A DNA stretch of 64,000 nucleotides from JAFAXD01 sp963833605 (GCA_963833605.1 CAWHYZ010000003.1:124001-188000), one strand, 5' to 3'. Positions 9,426 through 17,837 are shown, counted from the stretch's first letter. The notes: generated by a model from the letters alone, not told the origin. Made by a program: numbers and translations.

Positions 9426-9803
9426 CTAGCGCTCAAACGCGCGCTGCACGCAGTCGAACAGGCGGGTCCCCAGAAACGGCTTCTCGATCACCCAAACGCC
9501 GGCCGTCGCGGCGCGCCGACGGATGTTTTCGCTGAGATGGCCGGTTGCGAGGATGACCGGGATCGAGGCGTGCCGTTCCCGCAATCGGGCCACAAACTCC
9601 AGCCCATTCATCGCCGGCATGTTGTAATTGACAATCAGGCAACTTGAGGCCGGCAAGCTGTCCTCATTGAGCAATTCGCTAGGGTCCGCATAGACCTGCA
9701 CCAGAAAGCCTTCGGCCTCGAGCGAAAATTTCAGCGAGTTTCGTACTGCGGTATCGTCGTCGAGGACGAGAATATGCCTAGGCGCCGCCGCAACCTGTTC
9801 CAT
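9426..9803 (-). CDS. Single-domain receiver lacking the phosphoacceptor Asp
   Basis: This CheY-like receiver of about 125 residues has no output domain. The acidic pocket (LVLDDDTAVR), the switch Thr in ATGHL and the conserved Lys in IEKPF are present. The residue at the end of strand 3, where Asp is phosphorylated, is Asn (LIVNYNMP; codon AAT), so ordinary phosphorylation is not expected. The frame opens at 9821, but 9803 is preferred because a FixK-like box is centred about 40 bp upstream of it. The gene lies between the ABC exporter operon and a FixLJ-like pair, so it may act as a decoy or phosphorylation-independent switch for that pair. Confidence 0.8.
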   Translation of the reverse strand: MEQVAAAPRHILVLDDDTAVRNSLKFSLEAEGFLVQVYADPSELLNEDSLPASSCLIVNYNMPAMNGLEFVARLRERHASIPVILATGHLSENIRRRAATAGVWVIEKPFLGTRLFDCVQRAFER

Positions 9804-9836
9804 TGAAGCAGAAAACATCAAAGCGCCAGACGTGCT

Positions 9837-9850
9837 TTGATTTCGCTCAA
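9837..9850. promoter_or_regulatory. Imperfect FixK/FNR-type box
   Basis: TTGATTTCGCTCAA differs by one base from the palindrome TTGAT-N4-ATCAA. It is centred about 40 bp upstream of the lone receiver gene when read from 9803, near the usual activating position. Confidence 0.5.
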
Positions 9851-9887
9851 AAACAAGGCCGAATAAATCTTCGGTGCCGGAGGCCGC

Positions 9888-10490
9888 TCATGGCATCGCC
9901 AGCAATGCCATGCGAACCAGGTGGGATAGGCTCTTGGCCTGCATCTTGGTCAGGATGCTGGCGCGATGGATTTCGAGCGCACGCGGACTGATGCCAAGTT
10001 GTTGCGCAATTGCCGAATTCAGCTGTCCGGCCGTGAGGGCTGCCAGAACCTGCTGCTCAATCGGGGAGAGTCCCGCCATCCGGTCCCTGACCGCGGTCAT
10101 TTCTTCTTGGCGCGCGCCTGCGGTGTCGGTCAGCGCCGATCTCACGGCCCCGAGCAGCTCTTCGTGGTGGTAGGGCTTTTCGATGAAATCCATAGCCCCG
10201 GATTTGATCAATTCCACCGCAAGGGAAACGTCGCCCTGGCCGGTCATGATGATCATCGGCCAGTCGATGTTCTCGTCCCTGAGCCGCCGCAACAGCTCGA
10301 GCCCGGTGATCTCGGGCATCCGCACATCGGAAATGATGCAACCGGGCTCGATGCGTGCAAGCTGACCGAGGAAAGCCACCGCCGACTCATAGGCGCGCAC
10401 GCGAAATCCGGCAGTGTCGAGCAGGAACGCGAGGGAATCGCGCGCAGCATCGTCGTCGTCGATCACGTGCACCACCAGCTCACGCGTCAT
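9888..10490 (-). CDS. FixJ-family response regulator
   Basis: This 200-residue protein has an N-terminal receiver with acidic residues DDDD at 11-14, phosphoacceptor Asp55 in CIISDVRMP, Thr in IIMTGQG and Lys in IEKPY. A LuxR-type helix-turn-helix follows (about 135-195: LSPIEQQVLAALTAGQ, then IAQQLGISPRALEIHRASI). It overlaps the 3' end of the adjacent sensor kinase gene, so the two are cotranscribed and translationally coupled. It is a paralogue of the FixJ at 19.6-20.2 kb, with a different receiver-HTH linker. Target genes cannot be told from the sequence. Confidence 0.87.
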   Translation of the reverse strand: MTRELVVHVIDDDDAARDSLAFLLDTAGFRVRAYESAVAFLGQLARIEPGCIISDVRMPEITGLELLRRLRDENIDWPMIIMTGQGDVSLAVELIKSGAMDFIEKPYHHEELLGAVRSALTDTAGARQEEMTAVRDRMAGLSPIEQQVLAALTAGQLNSAIAQQLGISPRALEIHRASILTKMQAKSLSHLVRMALLAMP

Positions 10491-11730
10491 CGCCGAGCTC
10501 CTCGGGAGTGATCGCGCGCAGGGTGAAGCGGAAAACGGTCCCTCCGCCAGGATTGGGTTGCACCGTCATCAGGCCCCCGTGCGACTCGACGATCGTGCGC
10601 GAAATCGAGAGCCCGATTCCCATTCCCTGCCGTTTCGTGGTGACGAACGGCAGGAAAAGCCGCGGAGCGATCTCCGGCGCGATACCATGGCCGGTGTCGG
10701 CGACATCGACCGCGATCATGCCATCACCGGCCGGCGAAGTCACGATCGTCAACTCGCGGCGGTCGGAGCCTTCCAGTGCCTCGAGCGCATTGCGCAAGAG
10801 ATTGAGCAAGACCTGTTGAACCTGGATCTTGTCGACCAGCACGAGGTCGATGACCGGGTCGAGCTCAAAGATGACCCGCACCGATTTCTCCTTGGCGGCG
10901 ACGAGAGCAAGCGCGCTCGCTTCCTCGATAAGCTTCTTGATGCTTTCGATCCGCCGTTCGGTTTCGCCGCGCGCGACGAAGTCGCGCAGGCGCTGGATGA
11001 CGTCGCCGGCTCGCACCGCCTGTTCGGCGGCCTTGTCGAGTGCGTCCAGAACCAGCGTGGCACGCTTGTCCGGGCTGTCCTGAAGTAGCCGTCGCGATCC
11101 CTGCAGATAATTGGCAATCGCCGCCAGCGGCTGGTTGAGCTCGTGTGCAAGCGTCGATGCCATTTCGCCCATGGTGCTCAGGCGCGACACGTGCAGGAGC
11201 TCCGACTGCACTTCGTGCAGGCGGCGCTCGCGCTCGTGCCGCTCGGTGAGATTGCGCACAAAGCCGATGAACTGCCGCTTGCCTTCGAGCAGGACCTCGC
11301 CGACGAACAGCTCCATCGGAAAGGTACTGCCGTCCTTGCGCTGGCCGACCACTACCCGCGAGGTGCCGATGATGCGCCGCTCGCCAGTCATAAGGTATCG
11401 CTCGAGGTAGCCGTCATGCTCCTGCCGATAAGGCATCGGCATCAGCACGCTGACATTGCGGCCCTGAATTTCCCCGGCCGTGAAACCGAACAGCCGCTCC
11501 GCCGTGGCGCTGAACGACTGGACGAGTCCGCCCTCGTCGATGATGACCATTGCATCGGGCACGGTCTCGAGGATCGAACGGAGGTGCGCTTCGCGGCTGT
11601 TCACCTCCGCGACCAGGTCGCGGACGACGTCGAGCGCTTGCTGCGCGAGATCGCCGGTGCGGGAAGATCCCAGCTTTTCGTGCCCGGTACGTTCCGTTGC
11701 CGGATTATGGTAACGGTTTGCGGTCACCAT
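10480..11730 (-). CDS. FixL-like soluble PAS sensor histidine kinase
   Basis: This 416-residue kinase has one PAS domain (about 47-165), a HisKA domain with phospho-His196 in STLAHELNQP, and a HATPase domain (N-box LLRNALEALEG, G-boxes DTGHGI and GMGIGLSIS). The PAS domain keeps the FixL haem signature: His105 (YRQEHDGYL) and, exactly 20 residues later, Arg125 (IIGTSRVVVG). This matches the spacing of His200 and Arg220 in B. japonicum FixL. No membrane helix is seen, so it is probably a soluble haem oxygen sensor. Its partner is the overlapping FixJ-like gene. Haem binding is inferred from these residues only. Confidence 0.86.
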   Translation of the reverse strand: MVTANRYHNPATERTGHEKLGSSRTGDLAQQALDVVRDLVAEVNSREAHLRSILETVPDAMVIIDEGGLVQSFSATAERLFGFTAGEIQGRNVSVLMPMPYRQEHDGYLERYLMTGERRIIGTSRVVVGQRKDGSTFPMELFVGEVLLEGKRQFIGFVRNLTERHERERRLHEVQSELLHVSRLSTMGEMASTLAHELNQPLAAIANYLQGSRRLLQDSPDKRATLVLDALDKAAEQAVRAGDVIQRLRDFVARGETERRIESIKKLIEEASALALVAAKEKSVRVIFELDPVIDLVLVDKIQVQQVLLNLLRNALEALEGSDRRELTIVTSPAGDGMIAVDVADTGHGIAPEIAPRLFLPFVTTKRQGMGIGLSISRTIVESHGGLMTVQPNPGGGTVFRFTLRAITPEELGDDA

Positions 11731-11960
11731 GCTGTTTCCCGCCTACGGGTACAGTGGGCCTCCAACTGTTCCCAACGGCTGACGTGTTGTCCATGAGCCC
11801 CAAATGTAAGTCTACACATAGATCGCCATCAGGCGCCACGTCCGCGATGTCGCCCGCCGAAGGGAATTGAGCCGCGGCTAAAGTCGCCGTGGGGGCGGAC
11901 GTCGATTTGGCGAAATAGAGGCGAGGCTACCGGCGCGGAGGCTGCCGGTTGCGGCCGGGT

Positions 11961-12305
11961 TCAATTCGCGCGGAGGCTTAGAATATAAGCGATCAAGTCA
12001 GCGCGCTCGTTCGCCGGTAAGATGAGGTTCGGCATCTCGCGATGCGAGGTCTGTAGCATCGATTGGAGGGCCAGCCCCGTCATCCCAGGCACGGCCGCGA
12101 TGGTATCGAACGTTGGTGCGCTTGCGTTCCTCGAGTGCTGCCCTTTGCGAACGCCGTGACAGCCGGCGCACGCTTCGGTGGCAATCGCGAGACCGTGGCG
12201 GGCATCGCCATCCTGAGCCTTCACCGTTGTCGTCGCGACAACGACCAAGGATGTGATTATTGCAATTCGCAGTGTGCCCCACATGATACGAACCGATCGC
12301 GCCAT
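11961..12305 (-). CDS. Small mono-haem cytochrome c
   Basis: This c-type cytochrome has a hydrophobic N-terminal signal or anchor (WGTLRIAIITSLVVVA, cleavage near KAQDG), haem site CAGCH and a Met candidate in HREMPNLILP. It ends in the usual helix (RADLIAYILSLRAN). It belongs to the same small family as the tandem pair at 3.5-4.2 kb. The start is uncertain: ATGs exist at 12353, 12317, 12305 and 12284, none with a clear ribosome-binding site. The gene overlaps, in a different frame on the same strand, the open 3' part of the upstream hypothetical gene. Confidence 0.75.
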   Translation of the reverse strand: MARSVRIMWGTLRIAIITSLVVVATTTVKAQDGDARHGLAIATEACAGCHGVRKGQHSRNASAPTFDTIAAVPGMTGLALQSMLQTSHREMPNLILPANERADLIAYILSLRAN

Positions 12306-13011
12306 CCGTTTGACCATATGGGCGAATATAGTCGAACGCAACGCGCTGTCCATGTTTCAAGACTCGGCCGGACGTTCGTGCAGCTTTTGCACCGAGCCCG
12401 TCAGGGCTGGCCGGTGGCATGACCGGCCCCTGACTGAAGAGGCGTGGCGACGGCGATGGGGCTTGGTCTGTTTGGGATCTTGCGGCCGAGGCAGCGGCCG
12501 GCCGCTCACTCGGGCTTCGGGCCGCATCCAATACCTGACCTGCGACGACCTGCAGCCACGCTTGCAGGATACTCTGCTGCGTCTGCATTGCGATGAAGCA
12601 GTCACCATACTGGTCGATCGCATAGAGCGTCGCGTCGGCATCCCCGCGGACCTGTTGCATCGCTTGATTGATGAGGTCCAGGCACGCGATGACCTGGCCG
12701 ATGCTCTGGAGGCGCGTATGGTGGGCGATATCCGTCAATCGAAACGCCTCGAGACCTTCACGCGCGAAGCTCGCACCTTGACGACCCAATTCGAAGAACA
12801 CGTTGACCACCGGGAGCATGTTTCGGATCAGGCGCAATATTGCGGTTGCGTCGTCCGCGCTGCACGCGACGAGATGGTCGCGCCGCGGCTGATCGGCGTC
12901 GGGCCGTCGTGGCCGCAGTCCGAGCGAAGCAGCCAATTCCTGCTCGAGCCAGTGACGCACCTCGTGCGGGGCGCTCCGTATCTGCTCCGGGGTCAGCGTA
13001 ATTCCAACCAT
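11998..13011 (-). CDS. Conserved hypothetical protein with an anomalous overlapping C terminus
   Basis: The product is not assigned. The start is well supported: GGAGGT lies about 10 bp before the ATG. Residues 1 to about 190 look like a real helical protein (start MVGITLTPEQIRSAPHEVRH; a central LPVVNVFFELGRQGASF stretch; then helices with regular heptads). After about residue 215 the sequence becomes Arg-rich and low in hydrophobics. From 12305 down it is simply another frame of the cytochrome c gene. The natural stop has probably been lost, or a frameshift lies near 12.35-12.45 kb. The true product is likely about 200-220 residues. Confidence 0.6.
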   Translation of the reverse strand: MVGITLTPEQIRSAPHEVRHWLEQELAASLGLRPRRPDADQPRRDHLVACSADDATAILRLIRNMLPVVNVFFELGRQGASFAREGLEAFRLTDIAHHTRLQSIGQVIACLDLINQAMQQVRGDADATLYAIDQYGDCFIAMQTQQSILQAWLQVVAGQVLDAARSPSERPAAASAARSQTDQAPSPSPRLFSQGPVMPPASPDGLGAKAARTSGRVLKHGQRVAFDYIRPYGQTDGAIGSYHVGHTANCNNHILGRCRDDNGEGSGWRCPPRSRDCHRSVRRLSRRSQRAALEERKRTNVRYHRGRAWDDGAGPPIDATDLASRDAEPHLTGERAR

Positions 13012-13080
13012 TATGGGACCTCCGATCAGCGGCTAGCCGTTATGCGCCGCACGTAAGAACCGGTACTGCGTCCAACGCCT

Positions 13081-14703
13081 TCACATAGCCATTTCCGGCG
13101 CGCCGGCGGCTTCCTTGCTTGCCTCCGGAATTTCCGTCATCGTGGCTTCGGTGAGCAGCAGAATGCTGGAAACCGAGACGGCGTTCTCCAACGCGATGCG
13201 CACCACTTTGGTCGGATCGATGATCCCGGCTTCGACCAGATCGACGTATTCCTTGCGCCCGGCGTCGAATCCATAGTTGCCCTGACCGGCCAGCATCTTT
13301 GCGACCACGACGCCGCCGTCGACCGCTGAATTCTCGGCGATCTGGCGGGTCGGGACCTCGAGCGCGCGCTTGAGAATTTGCACTCCGGTTCGTTCGTCGC
13401 CGCTGCACTGTGTTTCTTCCTTTTCCAGAGGCGCAATGCACCGCAGTAACGCGAGACCGCCGCCGGCAACGACACCTTCGGCAACGGCCGCCTTGGTGGC
13501 GCTGATCGCGTCGTCAAGCGCCTCCTTCTTGGATTTCATCTCGGATTCCGCCGGCGCGCCTACCCGGATCACGGCCACGCCACCGGACAGTTTTGCAAGG
13601 CGCTCCTGCAATTTCTCACGATCGTAATCGCTGGTGGTCTTCTCGATCTCGCGCCGAATTTGCTCGACACGACCAGTGATCCGTTTCTTGTCGCCGCCAC
13701 CACCGATCAGGGTGGTGTTGTCCTTGTCGATGACGACGCGTTTGGCACGTCCGAGTTGCTCAAGCGTGACGTGCTCGAGCGTCAGGCCGAGGTCGTCGGA
13801 CACGACTTGCGCGCCGGTCAGCTCGGCGATGTCCTGCAACATCGCCTTGCGGCGATCGCCAAAGCCGGGCGCCTTGACGGCGCAGCTTTTCAGCGAGCCG
13901 CGAATTTGGTTGACGATCAGGGTTGCGAGCGCCTCGCCCTCGACATCCTCGGCCACCACCAGCAACGGCCGTGCCGACTTGGCGACCTGTTCGAGCAGTG
14001 GGATCAGATCCTTGAGCGCGCTGATCTTCTTGTCAGAGAGCAGCACCAGCGCGTCCTCCAGCACGGCCTCCATTTTATCGGGATTGGTGATGAAATATGG
14101 CGACAAGAACCCGCGATCGAACCGCATGCCTTCGACGACGTCGAGCGTGGTTTCGGTGGTCTTCGATTCCTCGACCGTGATTACGCCTTCGCCGCCGACC
14201 TTTTCCATGGCCTGGGCGACGAGCTCGCCGATGGCGGGATCGTTGTGGGCCGAGATGGTCGCGACCTGCGCCTTTTCCTTGCGGGTCGCAACCGGTCGCG
14301 ACATGTCGTGCAGTGCCACGGTCGCCACCTTGGCGGCGCGGTCGAGGCCACGCTTGAGGTCGATGGCGCTGGCGCCAGCCACGACATTGCGCACGCCGTC
14401 GGCAAAGATCGCTTGTGCCAACAACGTGGCTGTGCTGGTACCGTCGCCGACGACGTCGCCGGTCTTCTCGGCCGCCTGCCGCAGCATCTGGGCGCCGAGA
14501 TTCTCCTCGGGATCCTTCAAATCGAATTCCTTGGCGATGGTGACGCCGTCGTTGCAAACGATGGGCGCACCCCATTTCCTTTGAATGAGCACCGATTTGG
14601 AGCGCGGGCCGAGGGTCACGCGTATGGCGTCGGCGAGTTGAGTCGTGCCCCGCAGAATCTTTTCGCGGGCGACGGAGCGAAACAGGACTTGTTTGTGGGC
14701 CAT
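13081..14703 (-). CDS. groEL: Chaperonin GroEL (Hsp60), without adjacent groES
   Basis: This full-length 540-residue chaperonin has the nucleotide-binding motif GDGTSTATLLAQAI, the Asp in NDGVTIAKE, the catalytic Asp region DDAISATKAAVAEGVVAGGG and apical-domain segments in order. The C terminus ends in EMAM rather than the usual GGM-repeat tail, and the N terminus is divergent (HKQVLFRSVAREK). No groES lies next to it. The divergent neighbour is an hsp20 gene. A FixK-like box is centred about 69 bp before the start. It is probably a specialised extra chaperonin for low-oxygen or stress conditions, relying on a GroES encoded elsewhere. Confidence 0.93.
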   Translation of the reverse strand: MAHKQVLFRSVAREKILRGTTQLADAIRVTLGPRSKSVLIQRKWGAPIVCNDGVTIAKEFDLKDPEENLGAQMLRQAAEKTGDVVGDGTSTATLLAQAIFADGVRNVVAGASAIDLKRGLDRAAKVATVALHDMSRPVATRKEKAQVATISAHNDPAIGELVAQAMEKVGGEGVITVEESKTTETTLDVVEGMRFDRGFLSPYFITNPDKMEAVLEDALVLLSDKKISALKDLIPLLEQVAKSARPLLVVAEDVEGEALATLIVNQIRGSLKSCAVKAPGFGDRRKAMLQDIAELTGAQVVSDDLGLTLEHVTLEQLGRAKRVVIDKDNTTLIGGGGDKKRITGRVEQIRREIEKTTSDYDREKLQERLAKLSGGVAVIRVGAPAESEMKSKKEALDDAISATKAAVAEGVVAGGGLALLRCIAPLEKEETQCSGDERTGVQILKRALEVPTRQIAENSAVDGGVVVAKMLAGQGNYGFDAGRKEYVDLVEAGIIDPTKVVRIALENAVSVSSILLLTEATMTEIPEASKEAAGAPEMAM

Positions 14704-14765
14704 GGGCCGTTAACCGGTTGCTGGATTGCGGATGGCTGATCTTGTCGCTCGCGCGTCCGTCCGCT

Positions 14766-14779
14766 TTGATCTTGGTCAA
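14766..14779. promoter_or_regulatory. FixK/FNR-type box before groEL
   Basis: TTGATCTTGGTCAA matches TTGAT-N4-ATCAA with one mismatch. It is centred about 69 bp upstream of the groEL start on the minus strand. Confidence 0.6.
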
Positions 14780-14842
14780 CCGCCCATTACGATTTTTCCT
14801 TTGCGGAAGTGGAAACTCAGCCACCAGGGAGGCTGCGCAACG

Positions 14843-14856
14843 TTGATTTCGATCAA
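14843..14856. promoter_or_regulatory. Perfect FixK/FNR-type box before hsp20
   Basis: TTGATTTCGATCAA is a perfect palindrome of the TTGAT-N4-ATCAA type. It is centred about 70 bp before the hsp20 start and could also contribute to divergent groEL expression. Confidence 0.75.
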
Positions 14857-14919
14857 AGGCGGGGAGGGACTGCGGTGCTGTGATTAAACTTGGTTCAAGT
14901 TGGTTTGAGGAGATGCGTC

Positions 14920-15459
14920 ATGGCGGAAACGACAACCAAGGTACCTGTAGAGGTCAAAAAAGCTGATCGGCCGGCGCCCGCGCCCGCCGAGTGGCGTCCA
15001 TTCGAGAGCCTGCGGCGGGAAATCGATCGCCTGTTCGAAGATTTCCGGGGCGGGTGGAATCTTCCATTCGCCCGCACATCATTCGACGTGGAGCCGTTCT
15101 GGCGAAGCGAAATGAGCTGGGGCAAGACTCCGGCTGTCGACGTTGTGGAGAAGGATAAGGCCTACGAGATCACCGCCGAACTACCGGGACTCGAGGAGCG
15201 CAACATCGATGTGAAATTCTCAGATGGTGTCCTGACCATCACCGGCGAGAAAAAAGAGGAGAAAGAGGAAAAGAAGAAGGACTACTACCTGTCCGAGCGT
15301 CGCTACGGGTCGTTCCAGCGTTCCTTCACCGTGCCGGCCGGTGTCGATACCGACAAGATCGAGGCCAACTTCAAGAACGGCATCCTGACGGTCAGCTTGC
15401 CGAAGACGGCGCAGGCGCAAAAGAGCGAGAAGAAGATCGAGATCAAGAAGGCGACATGA
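14920..15459 (+). CDS. Small heat-shock protein, Hsp20/alpha-crystallin family
   Basis: This ATP-independent holdase has 179 residues. An N-terminal variable region (EWRPFESLRREIDRLFEDF) is followed by an alpha-crystallin domain (about 68-165: AVDVVEKDKAYEITAELPGL, then DGVLTITGEKK) with the A-x-x-x-NGIL-x-V motif (ANFKNGILTVSLP). A Lys-rich tail ends the protein. A charged Lys/Glu insert follows the GEKK strand. I chose ATG 14920 (MAETTT) over 14890 because GAGGAG lies upstream of it. A perfect FixK-type box precedes the gene and a rho-independent terminator follows it. Confidence 0.92.
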   Translation: MAETTTKVPVEVKKADRPAPAPAEWRPFESLRREIDRLFEDFRGGWNLPFARTSFDVEPFWRSEMSWGKTPAVDVVEKDKAYEITAELPGLEERNIDVKFSDGVLTITGEKKEEKEEKKKDYYLSERRYGSFQRSFTVPAGVDTDKIEANFKNGILTVSLPKTAQAQKSEKKIEIKKAT

Positions 15460-15498
15460 GCATCAACTGGCCGCAATCGCCCTAAGCTAGCCAGACTG

Positions 15499-15537
15499 GT
15501 CCCCGTATCGACCCGATGCGGGGACCCGGCTTTTTTA
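15499..15537 (+). terminator. Rho-independent terminator after hsp20
   Basis: A 7-bp stem, GTCCCCG (15499-15505) with CGGGGAC (15519-15525), is followed by CCGGC and a run of six T. It ends hsp20 transcription and overlaps the stop of the converging Usp gene. Confidence 0.75.
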
Positions 15538-16398
15538 CTGCATCATCAGAATCGGGATGCGGGCCCCCTCCAGGAAGCTCCGCGTGCAGCCGCCGAGCAC
15601 GATTTCGCGGGCCTTGCTGTGACCATAGGCCCCGAGCACGATCAGGTCGGCTTCATGGGCGTCGGCAGCTGCGGCGAGTACGTCCGCAACCGGGGCATTC
15701 TGCGGCAGCAGGCGCGTCTCGGCTGCGATTCCGTGGAAGGCCAGGTACCGCGCCACAGCCCGTATGGGATGTTCGGTCTGGTCGGGCTCTTCGGCAACGC
15801 TGGCCACGACGACCCGTTGCGTTCTTGCCAGCAGTGGCAGGGCCGCGTTCAGCGCCCGGGCCGCTTCCGGGCTTTCCTTCCAGCAAACGAAGGCGGTGCC
15901 GGTGATCGACGAGCGAGCCGCAGACGGGGCGATCAGCAGCGGTCGGCCGCTTGTCGAGAGCGCTGTTTGGAGATGCGATCGCGCAAGCCCGTGGCTGTGG
16001 TTCGGCCGACCCATGACGACCAGGTCGACGTGGCGGGCATGGTCGGCGAGACTCCTGGAATCATCGCGCATTACATGCCAGCTCGCGGTGACACCGGTCG
16101 AACCCTGAGGTCCTTCGACCAAGGCAACGCCCTTGCGCCGGCAAATCTCGGCAAACAGTGCGCGGGCTCGCGTGCTTTGCTGCTCGAGCTGCTGGTCCAG
16201 CAACGCCAGTGCTGGCCCTGCGGCGTCGCCGATCGCCCAACCGACGTGGCGCACGGTGTTTGCGGCTTCGCCCTGCAGTCGGCAAAGATAGCCCAATTCG
16301 ATGTGGGCGGGGGCCAGTTGGGCAACGCGCAACGCCGTATCCAGCACGGCCTCGTCGAACACGTCGCCGGTCGCCGGCAGCAAAATGCTCTTGATCAT
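15535..16398 (-). CDS. Universal stress protein, two tandem UspA domains
   Basis: This 287-residue protein has two UspA domains. Domain 1 is about 1-158 (start MIKSILLPATGD; degenerate nucleotide site VVMGRPNHSHG). Domain 2 is about 165-287 and has the ATP-binding pattern G-x-x-G-H-S-x-x-R-E-x-x-x-G-G-x-T-R (GAYGHSKAREIVLGG). The frame stays open far upstream to 17322, but that extension is the antisense of the next gene. The ATG at 16398 matches the start of the Usp fold. A FixK-type box is centred about 58 bp upstream. It probably acts in low-oxygen survival, like Usp proteins of the FixK regulon. Confidence 0.88.
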   Translation of the reverse strand: MIKSILLPATGDVFDEAVLDTALRVAQLAPAHIELGYLCRLQGEAANTVRHVGWAIGDAAGPALALLDQQLEQQSTRARALFAEICRRKGVALVEGPQGSTGVTASWHVMRDDSRSLADHARHVDLVVMGRPNHSHGLARSHLQTALSTSGRPLLIAPSAARSSITGTAFVCWKESPEAARALNAALPLLARTQRVVVASVAEEPDQTEHPIRAVARYLAFHGIAAETRLLPQNAPVADVLAAAADAHEADLIVLGAYGHSKAREIVLGGCTRSFLEGARIPILMMQ

Positions 16399-16449
16399 GG
16401 CAACGACCATCGCGTTTGCATCACCCTGACGACTGCACCAGCCATCGCA

Positions 16450-16463
16450 TTGATCCTCGTCAA
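16450..16463. promoter_or_regulatory. FixK/FNR-type box between two divergent Usp genes
   Basis: TTGATCCTCGTCAA has one mismatch to the palindrome. It lies about 58 bp before the minus-strand Usp start and about 125 bp before the plus-strand Usp start. Confidence 0.6.
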
Positions 16464-16581
16464 GGGGCCGGAGGCTCCCAGAATGCTCCCGTTTTGACCA
16501 AACGCAAAATTCTGTAGCGTCCGCACCCCTAACATGCCCAATATTGCAGGTTGGAAACATTGAACGCCCGAGAGATAACTC

Positions 16582-17406
16582 ATGATCAAAGATATGCTTG
16601 TGAACTTGTCGATGGGGGACAAACATCCCGCGACCGAGTATGCGGCCTCGCTCGCCCAGCTCAACGAAGCGCACCTCGCGGGTATCGCGTTTCGCTTCGA
16701 CCCGGCCATGCAGACGAGCGCTTTCGGCCTGTTCCCGCCGACGCTGGTGGAAATGGCGATCGAGGAAAACGAGCAGGCGGTCCAACGTGCGACCGGGGAT
16801 TTCGAGCGCGCGGCCCAGCTCGCGGGCATATCGTATGACTCCGTAACGGTGCCGGCCACGCTGGTCGGGGCTGGCGACGCGTTCGGGCAGACGGCCCGGC
16901 GTTTCGATCTCGTGATCGTGGGGCAACCGCGCCCCGACCTCGACGCGGCGGAGGAATTGCTGATCGAGGCGGCGCTGTTCGACTCCGGCCGACCTGTGAT
17001 CGTCGTTCCCTATATCCACAAGGGACCGGCCAAGCTCGATCACATGGCGGTTTGCTGGGACGGCAGTCGCGCGGCCGCGCGCGCGATCGGCGACGCCTTG
17101 CCGCTGATGCGGCGCGCCAAATCGATTGACCTTGTGCTGATCAGGGATGAGGCCCACCGCGGCGAGATCGAGGGCGCCGATATCGCTCAGCATCTCGCAC
17201 GCCACGGCTTGCCGGTCACGCTGGCCGAAGTTCCGCAAGGGGACGTCGATGTCGGCAATACGATCCTGAATTACCTCGCCGACCATGCAATCGATCTGAT
17301 GGTGATGGGCGGTTACGGCCACTCCCGCCTGCGCGAGCAGGTGTTTGGCGGAACGACGCGCACGGTGCTGTCATCCATGACTGCGCCGACGTTGATGTCG
17401 CATTGA
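16582..17406 (+). CDS. Universal stress protein, two tandem UspA domains
   Basis: This 274-residue protein has tandem UspA domains: an N-terminal one (MIKDMLVNLSMGDKH to about 145) and a C-terminal one beginning LDHMAVCWDGSRAAARAIGD. The C-terminal domain keeps the ATP-binding motif GGYGHSRLREQVFGGTTR. It is divergent from another double Usp gene, with a FixK-type box between them. A conserved hypothetical gene starts 13 bp downstream and probably forms an operon with it. Confidence 0.9.
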   Translation: MIKDMLVNLSMGDKHPATEYAASLAQLNEAHLAGIAFRFDPAMQTSAFGLFPPTLVEMAIEENEQAVQRATGDFERAAQLAGISYDSVTVPATLVGAGDAFGQTARRFDLVIVGQPRPDLDAAEELLIEAALFDSGRPVIVVPYIHKGPAKLDHMAVCWDGSRAAARAIGDALPLMRRAKSIDLVLIRDEAHRGEIEGADIAQHLARHGLPVTLAEVPQGDVDVGNTILNYLADHAIDLMVMGGYGHSRLREQVFGGTTRTVLSSMTAPTLMSH

Positions 17407-17419
17407 TGTAGGAGAGAAC

Positions 17420-17821
17420 ATGAGTGTAACAGCCGGGAAATCCACGCAGCTGCCACGCGAATTCCGCCGCATCCGGCTCGAGCTCGCACGCGAGCCCGGC
17501 CATCCGGCGGGCAGCAGCCGCGACGGCTATGAACTGATCGCGCCGCTCGGCGACGACGGCCGCATCGACGCGGCGCTCTGGCGAGCGCATCGGGAGGCCT
17601 GCGGCGTCACGCGTTTTCGCGCACGTGAGGACGACGAAGTCGGCCACCTGGTCCACCGGCAAGGCGGCACGTGGGCCTTCCACTACGATGTCGTGGGCGA
17701 GGACGAGGACGAGACCGGCTATCGGTTTGGCGACGAGCGCTTCGTGGTCGGCGAATACCTGTCGGTGCAGGAGGACGATAAGCAGCACACCTACCGCATC
17801 GTGTCGGTGGAGCACCTCTAG
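17420..17821 (+). CDS. Conserved hypothetical protein
   Basis: This 133-residue acidic soluble protein has no signal peptide or membrane helix. It starts with a basic segment (REFRRIRLELAREPGHP) and has a Gly/Asp/Glu-rich second half (DVVGEDEDETGYRFGDERF) ending EHTYRIVSVEHL-like. No known domain is recognised. The gene starts 13 bp after a Usp gene, with GGAGAG before the ATG, so it is probably cotranscribed and stress-linked. The even composition and good start make it a real gene. Confidence 0.75.
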   Translation: MSVTAGKSTQLPREFRRIRLELAREPGHPAGSSRDGYELIAPLGDDGRIDAALWRAHREACGVTRFRAREDDEVGHLVHRQGGTWAFHYDVVGEDEDETGYRFGDERFVVGEYLSVQEDDKQHTYRIVSVEHL

Positions 17822-17837
17822 AATCAGGGACAGGATT

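Noticed and set aside
16450..16463. Assigning the box at 16450 to the plus-strand Usp gene
   Set aside because: It lies about 125 bp before that start, too far for the usual FixK position; it fits the minus-strand gene better.
15535..17322. A 595-codon version of the minus-strand Usp protein
   Set aside because: Its N-terminal half is antisense to the divergent Usp gene and does not look like a protein. ATG 16398 starts the Usp fold and has a box upstream.
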